Source: Aeromicrobium sp. PE09-221 (lineage in GTDB: Bacteria; Actinomycetota; Actinomycetes; Propionibacteriales; Nocardioidaceae). Taken from it: a DNA stretch of 64,000 nucleotides. The notes beneath the pieces are model-generated. The model was given only the letters and a program-made list of their open reading frames with translations. It was not told where the DNA came from and made no database searches. The DNA lies in the NCBI RefSeq assembly GCF_002174305.1, contig NZ_MIJB01000006.1, positions 1-64,000 on the forward strand, read 5' to 3'. The position numbers and the translations under genes were made by a program. Positions 8,713 to 17,172 of the stretch are shown piece after piece. The first letter of the stretch is position 1. Each line of letters begins with the position of its first letter.

Positions 8713-9773
8713 GGCTCCACCGACGACACCGAGACCGCATACGGGAGGATCCCCGTCTCCTCGTGGCAGTTGACATACTCATAGGCCGTCGACGCCACCA
8801 TCGCGAACACCTCATGCCAGGTGACCACGGAGCGCTCATCACCGTACTCGCGCTTCTTCTCGATCGCGTGCTCGTAGATCGCGGCATGGGTCTCATGGCC
8901 CTCCGCCCAGCGCTCCAGCAACTCCATCTCCGCGAAGTGGCCGAGCACCGAAGTCTCCCGGCGGGGGCGCAATGTCTCCACATCCAGACTCGTCATGATC
9001 CGCAGCGACATCACCCCCTGCTGATCGGCGTGCTCCTGCAGGAATCTCATGCCGGTCATCAACTTCGACTGCAGATTCTCCTCATAGTCCACGAGCTGAT
9101 CTCCCTCGGACTCCTCCCAGTACTGCCCCGAACGGATCGCGATCGCATTGTGCCCGGACTCCGCCCGCAGCCGCCGACCTCGCGAGGGAGCCAGCGGCTC
9201 CCTGCGTCGGTGCGGTGTGGGCGCCTCCAGCCGATCGATGGCCGAGACCGGGAAACGGTCGCGTGCCGCGCCGAAGTACCCGTTGGTCGTCATCGGGACC
9301 CGCTCGGTACCCGGGCACCCCGCCATCCCGAAGGGCCGCGCCGGATCGGAGTAGATCGTCTCGAACCTGTCCATCGGCACCTGGATGACCTCATGCCACA
9401 TCCCGAACGACAATGTCCTCGGCTCGAGGCCGGCGAACCACCGCGGCAGATCCGCCGTCAGGCACCAACGCGCATGCTCCGTCGCATCGCGCCAATAGCC
9501 GAGCGACACGAGGTTGAGGGCACCCTGCGCGTCGACGAAGGCCAGCAGCTCATACGACTCCGGCGCATGGTCCTGACCCCAGGAGGCGCGTGCCGCCGCG
9601 AGGAACTCCTCGACACCCGCCGCCTCCATGGAGTCGACCTGGATCGCGAGATAGTCGCTGGTCAGCAATGACGTGGGCTCGTCGAAGCTCAACGTCCACC
9701 GCGGCGCTCGCGGCGTATGGCCCTCGGGACGACGGGCCGGAACCCTCCGCGGATACTCGGTCTGCCAGCTCAT
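8709..9773 (-). CDS. Aldoxime dehydratase (heme protein)
   Basis: A 354-residue protein of the phenylacetaldoxime dehydratase family, which uses ferrous heme to remove water from an aldoxime and give a nitrile. The length matches characterised enzymes of about 350 residues. The C-terminal half carries the family pattern: WAEGHETHAAIY (His296 likely proximal heme ligand), VVTWHEVF (His320, the position of the distal catalytic His in the Rhodococcus enzyme), EYVNCHEETGILP, and IRSGQYW around Ser215. ATG 9773 overlaps the transporter stop as ATGA. Placement next to a nitrilase repeats the aldoxime-nitrile gene clusters known in Bacillus and Rhodococcus. Confidence 0.88.
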   Translation of the reverse strand: MSWQTEYPRRVPARRPEGHTPRAPRWTLSFDEPTSLLTSDYLAIQVDSMEAAGVEEFLAAARASWGQDHAPESYELLAFVDAQGALNLVSLGYWRDATEHARWCLTADLPRWFAGLEPRTLSFGMWHEVIQVPMDRFETIYSDPARPFGMAGCPGTERVPMTTNGYFGAARDRFPVSAIDRLEAPTPHRRREPLAPSRGRRLRAESGHNAIAIRSGQYWEESEGDQLVDYEENLQSKLMTGMRFLQEHADQQGVMSLRIMTSLDVETLRPRRETSVLGHFAEMELLERWAEGHETHAAIYEHAIEKKREYGDERSVVTWHEVFAMVASTAYEYVNCHEETGILPYAVSVSSVEP

Positions 9774-11104
9774 GAGCTCTCCCGATCCTTCGTCAGATCC
9801 CTTCTGAACGGGCTCCGCACCGCTCCGAGGTCCACGCCCTTGGTCTCCCGCACGAGCACACCTCCGATGATGGCCATCGACGACAGCACACCCACCCAGA
9901 CGAAGAAGACCCACTCGACATCGTTCTGGCTGAACCATGTCATCAGATAGGGCGCCGTGCCACCGAACAGTGCCACCGACACCGAGGTCGCGAAGGCGAC
10001 GCTGGTAGCCCGGATCTTGGTCGGGAACAACTCGGAGCTGAAGGCGGGGTACATCGCCGCACCCATCGCCCAGATCGTCATGCCGGCGGCCTGGGCCACG
10101 AACAGCGTCCACGGCGCATCGCTGATCAGCAACGACAGCGGGTAGTAGAACAGGATCGCCGCGACACCCATCGCGATGATCATCGGACGCCGACCGACCT
10201 TGTCCGAGAGATGTCCCCACACCGGCAGCATGACCAGAGCGACCGCCTGAGCGAGGAGGCTGGCCACGAAGGCGCTCTGCGCGTCCATGCCACGAGCCGA
10301 GATCGCGAAGGAGGCCGCGAAGGTCGCCCACACGTAGTATGCACAGTTGTGCCCGCAGGCGAGCATGATCACCAGGAGACCGGATTTGAACGCCAGCGAC
10401 GGCGAGACCTCTTCCTCCTCGTCAGCCTGCGCGAACTCACTGGTCTCCTCCGCTGTCCGGCGGAGCCACAGGACACCGAGACCGAGCACTGCCCCCACGA
10501 CGAAGGCCAGACGCCAGCCCCAGTCGTCCATCGCCTGGTCACCCAGGGCCACATTGAAGATCGCGCCCAGCGCGGTCGCGAACATGACGCCCATCGTCAC
10601 GGCGAAGAACACCGAGCTGGACCACAGGCCACGTCGTGCAGGAGGGGCGATCTCCGAGACATAGGTGTAGGCGACCCCCGACTCACCACCGTGCGCGAGG
10701 CCCTGCAACAGCCTCAGGACCACCAGGATGACCGATGCCCATACACCGAGGCGTTCATATCCGGGTGCCACTGCGATCCCGAGGCTCGCCAGCGACATCA
10801 GCGAGATCGTCACGATCAGCACGAACTTGCGACCGCGCCGATCGGCGATCCGTCCGAACACCAGTCCGCCGACAGGGCGGGCGAGGAAGCCGACGGCGAA
10901 CACGGCCAAGGTGGAGAGCAAAGCCGAGGACGGATTATCGTCATTGAAGAAGTGCGCCGCGATATAGGTCGAGAACACGGCATAGAGAGTCCAGTCGAAC
11001 CATTCGAGGACATTGCCGGCGACGGCGGCCCGCAGCGAGGCGAGCTGCCCTCGGCTCACCGTCGTAGATCGCTCAGGGGCGGATGAATCAGCGCTGGTCG
11101 ACAT
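9770..11104 (-). CDS. MFS transporter, metabolite:H+ symporter type
   Basis: A 444-residue membrane protein with about 12 hydrophobic segments. It has the start GNVLEWFDWTLYAVFSTYIA and the loop GRIADRRGRKF that define the metabolite:H+ symporter subfamily (KgtP, ProP, ShiA relatives). RLLQGLAHGGESGVA is a further family motif. Such proteins import organic acids or zwitterions with protons. It is the first gene of the aldoxime dehydratase operon and its stop overlaps the next start, so it probably brings in the aldoxime, the nitrile or a related aromatic acid. The specific substrate cannot be read from the sequence. Confidence 0.9.
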   Translation of the reverse strand: MSTSADSSAPERSTTVSRGQLASLRAAVAGNVLEWFDWTLYAVFSTYIAAHFFNDDNPSSALLSTLAVFAVGFLARPVGGLVFGRIADRRGRKFVLIVTISLMSLASLGIAVAPGYERLGVWASVILVVLRLLQGLAHGGESGVAYTYVSEIAPPARRGLWSSSVFFAVTMGVMFATALGAIFNVALGDQAMDDWGWRLAFVVGAVLGLGVLWLRRTAEETSEFAQADEEEEVSPSLAFKSGLLVIMLACGHNCAYYVWATFAASFAISARGMDAQSAFVASLLAQAVALVMLPVWGHLSDKVGRRPMIIAMGVAAILFYYPLSLLISDAPWTLFVAQAAGMTIWAMGAAMYPAFSSELFPTKIRATSVAFATSVSVALFGGTAPYLMTWFSQNDVEWVFFVWVGVLSSMAIIGGVLVRETKGVDLGAVRSPFRRDLTKDRESS

Positions 11105-11186
11105 GTGATCGTCTCCGGGATCGAAGTTCGTCTGAGTCGAAGCCCTCCGTCGAGCACCGACCTGGCGAAGCTACCCCGCACGCCTG

Positions 11187-11213
11187 GTTTCAGGGAAACA
11201 AAAGATTCGAATC
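11187..11213. promoter_or_regulatory. Palindromes upstream of the aldoxime operon
   Basis: Two inverted repeats lie 83-109 bp before the transporter start: GTTTC-agg-GAAAC (11187-11199) and the perfect palindrome GATTCGAATC (11204-11213). They are candidate binding sites for the operon LysR protein. No clear promoter hexamers were identified. Confidence 0.35.
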
Positions 11214-11238
11214 CACATCATCGAGCAAGCTGATAACA

Positions 11239-11259
11239 GTGCGGTGATCGGCACCGCAC
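11239..11259 (-). terminator. Hairpin downstream of ohr
   Basis: An 8-bp perfect stem (GTGCGGTG at 11239-11246, CACCGCAC at 11252-11259) with a 5-nt loop starts 7 bp beyond the ohr stop. There is no T-run, which is common for actinobacterial terminators. Confidence 0.5.
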
Positions 11260-11265
11260 CCGCGA

Positions 11266-11697
11266 CTAGGCGATGTCGACTGTGAGCGTGACCTCGATAT
11301 TGCCGCGGGTGGCATTCGAGTAGGGGCAGACCTGGTGTGCGGCCTCCACGGCACGCTGCGCCTCCTCCTGTGAGACACCTCCGCCGAGTTCGACATTCAG
11401 CGTCACCGCGAGTTCGAAGCCCCCGCCCTCCTTGGGCCCGATACCCACCTCGGCGGTCACCGCCGAGTCCACGATGTCGACCCCATGCTGCTTGCTGCTG
11501 GCTTTCAAAGCCGAGTGGAAGCACGCGGCATAACCGGCGGCGAAGAGCTGCTCAGGATTCGTCGCACCGCCCTCGCCCCCCATCTCCGCCGGAGTACGCA
11601 CCTCGGTGTCGATATGACCGTCGCTACTGCGGACGTGGCCATTGCGGCCATCGCCGGTGGACGTGGCGGACGCGGTGTACACGATCTTCTCGGGCAT
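11266..11697 (-). CDS. ohr: Organic hydroperoxide resistance protein
   Basis: A 143-residue OsmC/Ohr-fold peroxidase that reduces organic hydroperoxides using a reactive cysteine. Both catalytic cysteines are present: Cys59 in GYAACFHSAL and Cys124 in HQVCPYSNATRGN. The tail GNIEVTLTV is typical of the Ohr branch rather than OsmC. Ohr is normally reduced by lipoylated proteins and controlled by OhrR, but no ohrR is seen nearby. It lies as a single gene between the aldoxime operon and the acetamidase gene, with its own hairpin downstream. Confidence 0.92.
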   Translation of the reverse strand: MPEKIVYTASATSTGDGRNGHVRSSDGHIDTEVRTPAEMGGEGGATNPEQLFAAGYAACFHSALKASSKQHGVDIVDSAVTAEVGIGPKEGGGFELAVTLNVELGGGVSQEEAQRAVEAAHQVCPYSNATRGNIEVTLTVDIA

Positions 11698-11761
11698 AAG
11701 CGATCTCCCCTCTCCGATGGACGTCCCATCGATCCAAACACGGATATCGCTGCTCGGCAGG

Positions 11762-12847
11762 TCACCGAAAGTCCGCCTTACGGATGCGGGCGTGGACCCC
11801 CTTGACGAGATCCACGACTTGAGAGATGTCGAAGTCCGTTGCGGCGCTCAAGTAGGCGTACGCATGGGCCTCGTCCATCCCGTACGCCACCTGCAACAAC
11901 CCGAGCGCGGAGCGCACGCAGTTCTGAACTGCCACATCGAGGTCCTCATCCAGGCCCGTCGGGATCAGGAAGTCGACCGTCTCCCCCAAAGGCCCAGCCA
12001 CCTCACCGAAACGCTCCGTGGCCTCACCCGCTGCGAGCACATCGAAGCGCAGCGTCGCACGCAGCGATGCCTCCATCGCGGTCAGCGCCACCTCCCCGTC
12101 GCCCTGGGCAAAGTGCGGATCACCGACATAGGCCAACGCTCCCGGCACCCGGACCGGCAGATACAGGGTGCTGCCGACGGTGAGCAGATTGATATCGATA
12201 TTGCCGCCGTGAGCCCCGGGCGGCACCGAGTGGGGGCGCTCCCCACCCGGGACCGCCACCCCCATGATCCCGAGGAACGGCCGCAACGGAATACGGACGT
12301 GCTCCGAACCGCCCGACCGCCGCAGCATCCGGGCGAACGCGGGAGCCGAGCCATCGTCACCAGGTGACTGCTCGACCTCGGCGTAGACGCTGAACGTGCC
12401 CGGCGCCCGGGGCAGCTGACCGGGCAGAGCCCCACGGCCATGACGATTCGACACGATGCCGTATGGCACGCGACGGTGGGTCGAGAGGACCGTGATCGCC
12501 AGCAGATCACCGGGTTGCGCCCCGAGAACCTCGACAGGGCCCGTCACCACATGCGGCCCGTCCTGGACGCCACGACGCACGAAACGCCCGGAGGCGAGAT
12601 CACGAGCCTCCGGCAAGACAGCGTCGGGAGCGACCCCGGAACGCCCGAAGAATGCCACCGGATCGCTGCCCTGGTCCTCGAGGATCCCCTCATGCGAGAC
12701 CGTGTCGACCGTGACCGATGTCCCCGCCCGTACCGACAGCACAGGGGTATCCGCGGCACAGGGGAGGCGGCCCCAGAAGAGCTCCTGGGGCCGGGCTGGG
12801 AGGTACTCCTGTCCGGGACAGGGACCCTCACCCGATCGCAACATCAT
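11762..12847 (-). CDS. Acetamidase/formamidase family protein
   Basis: A 361-residue member of the FmdA/AmdA family of zinc-dependent amidases, which hydrolyse short aliphatic amides to acid and ammonia in the cytoplasm. Family features seen are GPVEVLGAQPGDLLAI, PLRPFLGIMGVA, GAHGGNIDINLLTVGSTLYLPV and the acidic DPHFAQGDGEV stretch. Length is near the family norm. The start overlaps the stop of the upstream FadR-type regulator as ATGA, so the regulator and amidase form one unit. With nitrilase close by, an amide side product is a possible substrate, but this link is inference. Confidence 0.88.
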   Translation of the reverse strand: MMLRSGEGPCPGQEYLPARPQELFWGRLPCAADTPVLSVRAGTSVTVDTVSHEGILEDQGSDPVAFFGRSGVAPDAVLPEARDLASGRFVRRGVQDGPHVVTGPVEVLGAQPGDLLAITVLSTHRRVPYGIVSNRHGRGALPGQLPRAPGTFSVYAEVEQSPGDDGSAPAFARMLRRSGGSEHVRIPLRPFLGIMGVAVPGGERPHSVPPGAHGGNIDINLLTVGSTLYLPVRVPGALAYVGDPHFAQGDGEVALTAMEASLRATLRFDVLAAGEATERFGEVAGPLGETVDFLIPTGLDEDLDVAVQNCVRSALGLLQVAYGMDEAHAYAYLSAATDFDISQVVDLVKGVHARIRKADFR

Positions 12848-13542
12848 CGGCCATCCCCGAGTATTCCGGACCCGAGAGCGGCGACCTCACCGAGGTGCGC
12901 GACCATCGCCTCGCAGGCCGCATCGGCATCCCCTGCCCGCACCGCCCGGTAGATGATGCGGTGCCCTTCGAGGGACCGCTCTCGTCCCGCCGTGGTCCGA
13001 TGCGAACAGGTCCGCACCTCGCGCACCCACTCACTGGTCAGAGCGCACAATGGCTCCAGCAAGGGATTGCGACTCGCGGTTGCAAGCTGCAGATGGAAGC
13101 GGATATCGAGCTCCAGAGAGGTCTCCGCCGTCAATTCGCCAGCCGAGTCGGCGAGGATCCGCTCCAGCGCGAGAAGGTCGCTCTCCCCCGCGCGACGGGC
13201 CGCCAGCGCGGCCACCTGGGGTTCGACGATCAACCGCAATTCGGCAGCATCAGTATGCCGCGCAGCCTCCTCGGCGAGTCTCTCTTCCAACTCGCCGACA
13301 TGCTCCGGCGGTGCGAGGACCGTCGTACCGCGCCCGGGCCGCCGATCCACCAAGCCGCGCTGGTGCAACTCGGCCAGGGCGTCACGGACCGATGTGCGCG
13401 AGACACCCATGCTCGCGGCCAACTCGCGCTCCGGAGGGAGCCGATCCCCGGGCTTGAGCTCCGTAGCGATGAGCTTCAACAGGTGGGCGCCGACCACACC
13501 ACCGATGGTGCCGACCGGCCGTTCGATCCGTGGGATCTGCAT
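12844..13542 (-). CDS. GntR-family regulator, FadR subfamily
   Basis: A 232-residue repressor with an N-terminal winged helix (LPPERELAASMGVSRTSVRDAL, about residues 35-56) and an all-helical FCD domain. The FCD domain has the metal-binding pattern DIRFHLQLATASRN and a later EGHRIIYRAV. ATG 13542 follows TGGAGG at a good distance; upstream codons do not resemble the family. It is coupled to the acetamidase gene by ATGA overlap and diverges from a DUF1275 operon. A TTGGT-N3-ACCAA palindrome lies between the two, so it probably represses one or both transcripts. Confidence 0.9.
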   Translation of the reverse strand: MQIPRIERPVGTIGGVVGAHLLKLIATELKPGDRLPPERELAASMGVSRTSVRDALAELHQRGLVDRRPGRGTTVLAPPEHVGELEERLAEEAARHTDAAELRLIVEPQVAALAARRAGESDLLALERILADSAGELTAETSLELDIRFHLQLATASRNPLLEPLCALTSEWVREVRTCSHRTTAGRERSLEGHRIIYRAVRAGDADAACEAMVAHLGEVAALGSGILGDGR

Positions 13543-13611
13543 GAAGGCACCTCCAGATGACGGCCACGGCGGGTCCGCAGCGATACAGCCGTACTTGGTC
13601 TTGTTGGTACT

Positions 13612-13624
13612 TTGGTTGGACCAA
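13612..13624. promoter_or_regulatory. FadR-type operator between divergent operons
   Basis: The palindrome TTGGT-tgg-ACCAA matches the common FadR/GntR operator form TGGT-N3-ACCA. It sits inside a wider inverted repeat (ACTTGGTC 13593-13600 and GACCAAGT 13619-13626), 70 bp before the regulator start and 19 bp before the DUF1275 start. Binding here would block both directions. Confidence 0.65.
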
Positions 13625-13642
13625 GTGCATACTAGCATCACC

Positions 13643-14332
13643 ATGAGTGCTCCCCCCCGACCCGCGCACCTCCCTCTAATGCTCGCGCTGACTTTCTCCG
13701 CCGGAGTCGTCGATGCCATCGGCTTCCTCGGCCTCGATCGCGTCTTCACCGCGAACATGACCGGAAATATCGTCATCCTCGGCATGGGCCTCGCGCAGGC
13801 CGACGGCCTGCCCGTACTCGGCCCGGCGTTGGCCCTCGCCGGGTTCCTGGCAGGAGCCACGGTCGCCGGTCGGGTACAGCGCCAGAACCCCGCCGGGTGG
13901 ACCGTTCAGAGCTCCGCGATCTTCACCTCGGTCGCCACCCTCCTGGCCATCACCGCGACCTGGTTGCTCATCGCCCCCGGATACGACGAGATCGGTGCCG
14001 CCACGATCACCGGCAGCCTCGGCATCGCCATGGGACTCCAGGCCGCGACCGCCCGGCAACTGGCCGTGAAAGACGTCACCACCGTCGTGGTCACCTCCAC
14101 CATCACGGGTCTGGCCGCCGACTCCAGCCTCGGCAACCGCCGAGGCGCCCCCCACGCTCGGCGCCGCATAGCGGCGGTGCTGTTCATGCTCGCGGGCGCG
14201 GCCACAGGCGCGCTCCTGCTCCAACTGCACCTCGGAGTGGGTCTCGCCGCGGCCGCCCTGCTGACCGCGGCGGTCACGATTATCGGCGAGGTCGAGAGGC
14301 GACGCTCGATACCACCGAAGGGAGCACCGTGA
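13643..14332 (+). CDS. DUF1275 (YoaK-like) membrane protein
   Basis: A 229-residue inner-membrane protein of the DUF1275 family with about six hydrophobic segments. The family marks are the start LALTFSAGVVDAIGFLGLDRVFTANMTGNIV and the repeated GxxxGLQAATAR / VTTVVVTSTITGL loop. Function is unknown, though a transport role is often suggested. It is the first gene of the strand that continues through PfkB, phosphorylase and Bmp-like genes, and its stop overlaps the next GTG start. A FadR-type operator lies just upstream of the ATG. Confidence 0.88.
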   Translation: MSAPPRPAHLPLMLALTFSAGVVDAIGFLGLDRVFTANMTGNIVILGMGLAQADGLPVLGPALALAGFLAGATVAGRVQRQNPAGWTVQSSAIFTSVATLLAITATWLLIAPGYDEIGAATITGSLGIAMGLQAATARQLAVKDVTTVVVTSTITGLAADSSLGNRRGAPHARRRIAAVLFMLAGAATGALLLQLHLGVGLAAAALLTAAVTIIGEVERRRSIPPKGAP

Positions 14333-15276
14333 CGGCCCCGCGCGAGCAACAGCCCGACCCGCGAACGTCGCGGCCCGAGATCCTCGTGATCTCACGGCTG
14401 GTCCTCGACGAGTTCAAGGACTCCGGACAGGTCGCGCTCGGAGGATCGGGATTCTGGGCCGCCTTCGGTGCCGCGGTCGTATCGGACTCCGTCCAGCTGG
14501 CCTCACGTGTCGGGGACGACCTCGATCCATGGCGCGACGACCTGATCGGACTCGGCATCGGTACCGACGCCCTCCTGCTCGACGGCGCCCAGACCTCCAG
14601 GACCCTGATCAGCTATCCCGAACCCGAACAGCGCCTGGAGGAGCCGCTACCGGATTGGACCGCCCACGTCCGTATGCGAGCCATGCTCACCGATCTCCCC
14701 GAGCCGATCCGCTCACCGCTCGCGTATTACGTATTCCGTGACCACCATCCGGGTTTCTGGCCTCCGCTGCTCCAGCACGCCGAGCACACAGGCACCCCGA
14801 TCATGTGGGAGCTCCCCGCGACCCTCTGCACCCCCGGGCTCGACGAGCGGACCCGCGATGTCCTCGCCCAGACCACGATCGTCTCGTTGAACGAGCAAGA
14901 GGCCCATGCCATCTTCGGCGACCTCGGCCCCGAGGCCGTCATCACCGCTCTGCGCACACTCGGACCCCGCGTGATCGTCCTGCGACGAGGTGCTCGCGGA
15001 TCGATCATCGGCGATGACGATCAGATCCTGCACGCCGGCCCCGCCGATGTCACCGCTGTCGATCCGACCGGTGGAGGCAATGCCTACTCCGGCGCATTCC
15101 TCGCGGCATGGGTCCGCGGCCACGGGTTGGCCGACGCCGCCCGGATCGCCACCGGGGCGGCGGCATGCGCCATCGAACAGACCGGCCATCCGGCCGATCG
15201 CGCCACCGCCCGGTCGCGAGCGACCACGCTCGCCGCAACAGTTGAGATCAGACCCCTCGAAGGAGAGCACGGATGA
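14329..15276 (+). CDS. PfkB-family protein with altered catalytic site
   Basis: A 315-residue ribokinase-fold protein. The usual signature DTxGAGD is replaced by DPTGGGNAYSGAF, so Asn251 stands where the catalytic base Asp is expected. The ATP-site portion VIVLRRGARGS is preserved. A GGGN form occurs in a subgroup of PfkB relatives, including yeast Mak32, whose activities are unproven. GTG 14329 is the start: it overlaps the DUF1275 stop as GTGA and has AAGGGA upstream. The stop overlaps the phosphorylase start as ATGA, so the two products are probably made in step. It may bind a sugar or nucleoside without phosphorylating it, or use another mechanism. Confidence 0.82.
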   Translation: MTAPREQQPDPRTSRPEILVISRLVLDEFKDSGQVALGGSGFWAAFGAAVVSDSVQLASRVGDDLDPWRDDLIGLGIGTDALLLDGAQTSRTLISYPEPEQRLEEPLPDWTAHVRMRAMLTDLPEPIRSPLAYYVFRDHHPGFWPPLLQHAEHTGTPIMWELPATLCTPGLDERTRDVLAQTTIVSLNEQEAHAIFGDLGPEAVITALRTLGPRVIVLRRGARGSIIGDDDQILHAGPADVTAVDPTGGGNAYSGAFLAAWVRGHGLADAARIATGAAACAIEQTGHPADRATARSRATTLAATVEIRPLEGEHG

Positions 15277-16220
15277 CGGGATACCACGATCCAGCCGGGA
15301 TCGACGATGCCGACCTCGTCGCGGCGACCAAGGTTCGGCGCCGCATCGCCGAGGAATACCCCTACCGCGACGTCATGCCCGAACGAGGGCTGTCCATCGA
15401 CGGGCGCCCTGCGCTCACGGGTATCGAACCCTCGAAGGTGGGCCGCTACGTCGTGCTCAGCGTCCGCGATCCGCTCGGCGGCCACGAGGGCAGCAGCCAT
15501 GCGGACACCCTCGCCTCCCGCTTCGGACCTGCCGAATCGGCCGGCTCCTCCGGCCTCTTCCAGGCAAGCACCGCTCCCCTCGGCGAGAGCCGCGTCACCG
15601 TGGTGGCCACCGGCAGCGGTTGCCCGGAGATGGAACTCGCCCTCGTCGAGCTCCTCGAGCATACGCAGGCCGATGTGTTCATCTACTTCGGCACGGGCGC
15701 GGGACTGCACCCATTCGTGCACCCGGGGGATGTCGTGGTCTCGACCGGAGTCGTGCGCGAGGACGGCATGAGCCGCACATATGTCGATGCCGCCTATCCG
15801 GCCGCGGCCTCGTACGATGTCGTGACCGCCTTCGTCGGCGCCGGTCAAGACCTGGGAGCTTCCCTGCATGCGGGGACCACACGCTCCACGGACTCCGACA
15901 TCCTCGGCAACGGACGGCCGTCGGTGGGCGGCTATCTACAACCCCGGCACGCCGAGGCAGTGGACTACTGGATCCGCGCGGGTGTACTCGCCAACGACCG
16001 CGAGGCCTCCGCCGTCGTCACCCTCGGCTCGCTATTCGGCCGACGTACCGGCGCCGTGCTCGGCGTCACCGACACCTATCCCTCGGGGCGGACCCTGCAC
16101 GTGGGAGCCGGCATCGAGGACGCCACCTCCACCCTGGTGAACGGGCTGCAGCGGCTGGAGGCCATGGACCGGGAACGCTCGGCCGCCGGCCAGCGCTACT
16201 GGGCCCCCTCCGCACCGTGA
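15273..16220 (+). CDS. Nucleoside phosphorylase-like protein
   Basis: A 315-residue protein with the PNP_UDP_1 fold. The segment TVVATGSGCPEMELALVELLEH followed by FIYFGTGAGLHPFVHPGDVVVS matches the phosphate-binding and strand-loop core of purine/uridine phosphorylases. VTLGSLFGRRTGAVLGVTD fits the later base-binding region. Such enzymes cleave a nucleoside with phosphate to a base and a pentose-1-phosphate. The sequence is longer at the N-terminus than UdP or DeoD (about 90 residues before the core). It is translationally coupled to the odd PfkB protein, which suggests a joint nucleoside-like substrate. Confidence 0.75.
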   Translation: MTGYHDPAGIDDADLVAATKVRRRIAEEYPYRDVMPERGLSIDGRPALTGIEPSKVGRYVVLSVRDPLGGHEGSSHADTLASRFGPAESAGSSGLFQASTAPLGESRVTVVATGSGCPEMELALVELLEHTQADVFIYFGTGAGLHPFVHPGDVVVSTGVVREDGMSRTYVDAAYPAAASYDVVTAFVGAGQDLGASLHAGTTRSTDSDILGNGRPSVGGYLQPRHAEAVDYWIRAGVLANDREASAVVTLGSLFGRRTGAVLGVTDTYPSGRTLHVGAGIEDATSTLVNGLQRLEAMDRERSAAGQRYWAPSAP

Positions 16221-16255
16221 CCGACACCAATCGACCCCACATCCCCGGAGGACCC

Positions 16256-17080
16256 ATGACCCGTGTCGCCGTTCTGCTGCCCGTTCCCCCCGGAGACGGC
16301 AGCTGGGCCGACGCCGCCGTAGCGGCCGCCCGCACCCTGCCCGCGGAGGTCACGACCGACTACATCGTCGGCCTGCCCGATGCGTTGCCCGAGGCAGATG
16401 TCATCCTCGCCCATGGCATCCAGTACGAAGCCCTCGTCCGCGCCTCACCCGCGGACGCGACCATCATCCTCAGTGACCGTCCGGTCGAACTGGAAGGCAT
16501 GGAGGGGGTCACGGTCGTCGACTGGGCGTGGGCCGAGGCGGCCAGGCTGGCCGGTGAGATCGGTGCGCTCGCCGCGGCCGGCGCCCCCGTCGGCCTCATC
16601 GCCGGACCTGCCGTACGGACCCAGCGGCGCCTCGCTGCAGCATTCAGTTCCGGGGTGGAGGCGGCGGCGACCGGGGGCACGACCCACCTCGTGCACCTTC
16701 CGTCCTTCGATGCGGTCGATACCGCGCGCCGTAGTGGACGCCAGCTCGTGGCGGACCTCGGCTGCGCGGTACTGCTGACCAGCGCAGACGCCGCGGGAGA
16801 CGCCGCGGCCGCCGAGGCACGCCGTCTCGGCGCGTCGACATTCGGCTTCCTGAAGCTCCACGACCACGACATCGGTTATGTGCGCAGCGATATCAGCGGT
16901 GTCCTGGCCGCGCTGCTCGCCCGGGCGATCGAGGGTGAGCAGCTCCCGTCCCTCCTGGAGGCCGGACTGGCATCGGGTCATCTGGGTCTCGAACTGCGCG
17001 AGGACGTTCCTGCCGGTCTCCACCGGCGGCGTGACATCGCCTGCCACGAGATCATCGCGCACCCGGGCCTGCTGGCCTGA
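16256..17080 (+). CDS. Bmp/Med-like binding protein without signal peptide
   Basis: A 274-residue protein resembling the basic membrane lipoprotein (Bmp/PnrA) and Med fold: two Rossmann-like halves, VDWAWAEAARLAGEIGALAAAGAPVGLIAG in the middle, and STFGFLKLHDHDIGYVRSDI near the end. Bmp proteins bind purine nucleosides outside the cell, but this product begins MTRVAVLLPVPPGDG with no signal sequence or lipobox, so it should be cytoplasmic. ATG 16256 follows GGAGGA. It lies 35 bp after the phosphorylase gene and likely belongs to the same transcript. A cytoplasmic ligand sensor or carrier is possible. Confidence 0.6.
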   Translation: MTRVAVLLPVPPGDGSWADAAVAAARTLPAEVTTDYIVGLPDALPEADVILAHGIQYEALVRASPADATIILSDRPVELEGMEGVTVVDWAWAEAARLAGEIGALAAAGAPVGLIAGPAVRTQRRLAAAFSSGVEAAATGGTTHLVHLPSFDAVDTARRSGRQLVADLGCAVLLTSADAAGDAAAAEARRLGASTFGFLKLHDHDIGYVRSDISGVLAALLARAIEGEQLPSLLEAGLASGHLGLELREDVPAGLHRRRDIACHEIIAHPGLLA

Positions 17081-17172
17081 CCCAGGGATCGCTCTCCCCA
17101 AGAAACGGCGATTCGAGGCACGTACCGGCAGTCCACCCCCGATCCGCGGGCCTCGCGTTGCCGTGACGTAAC

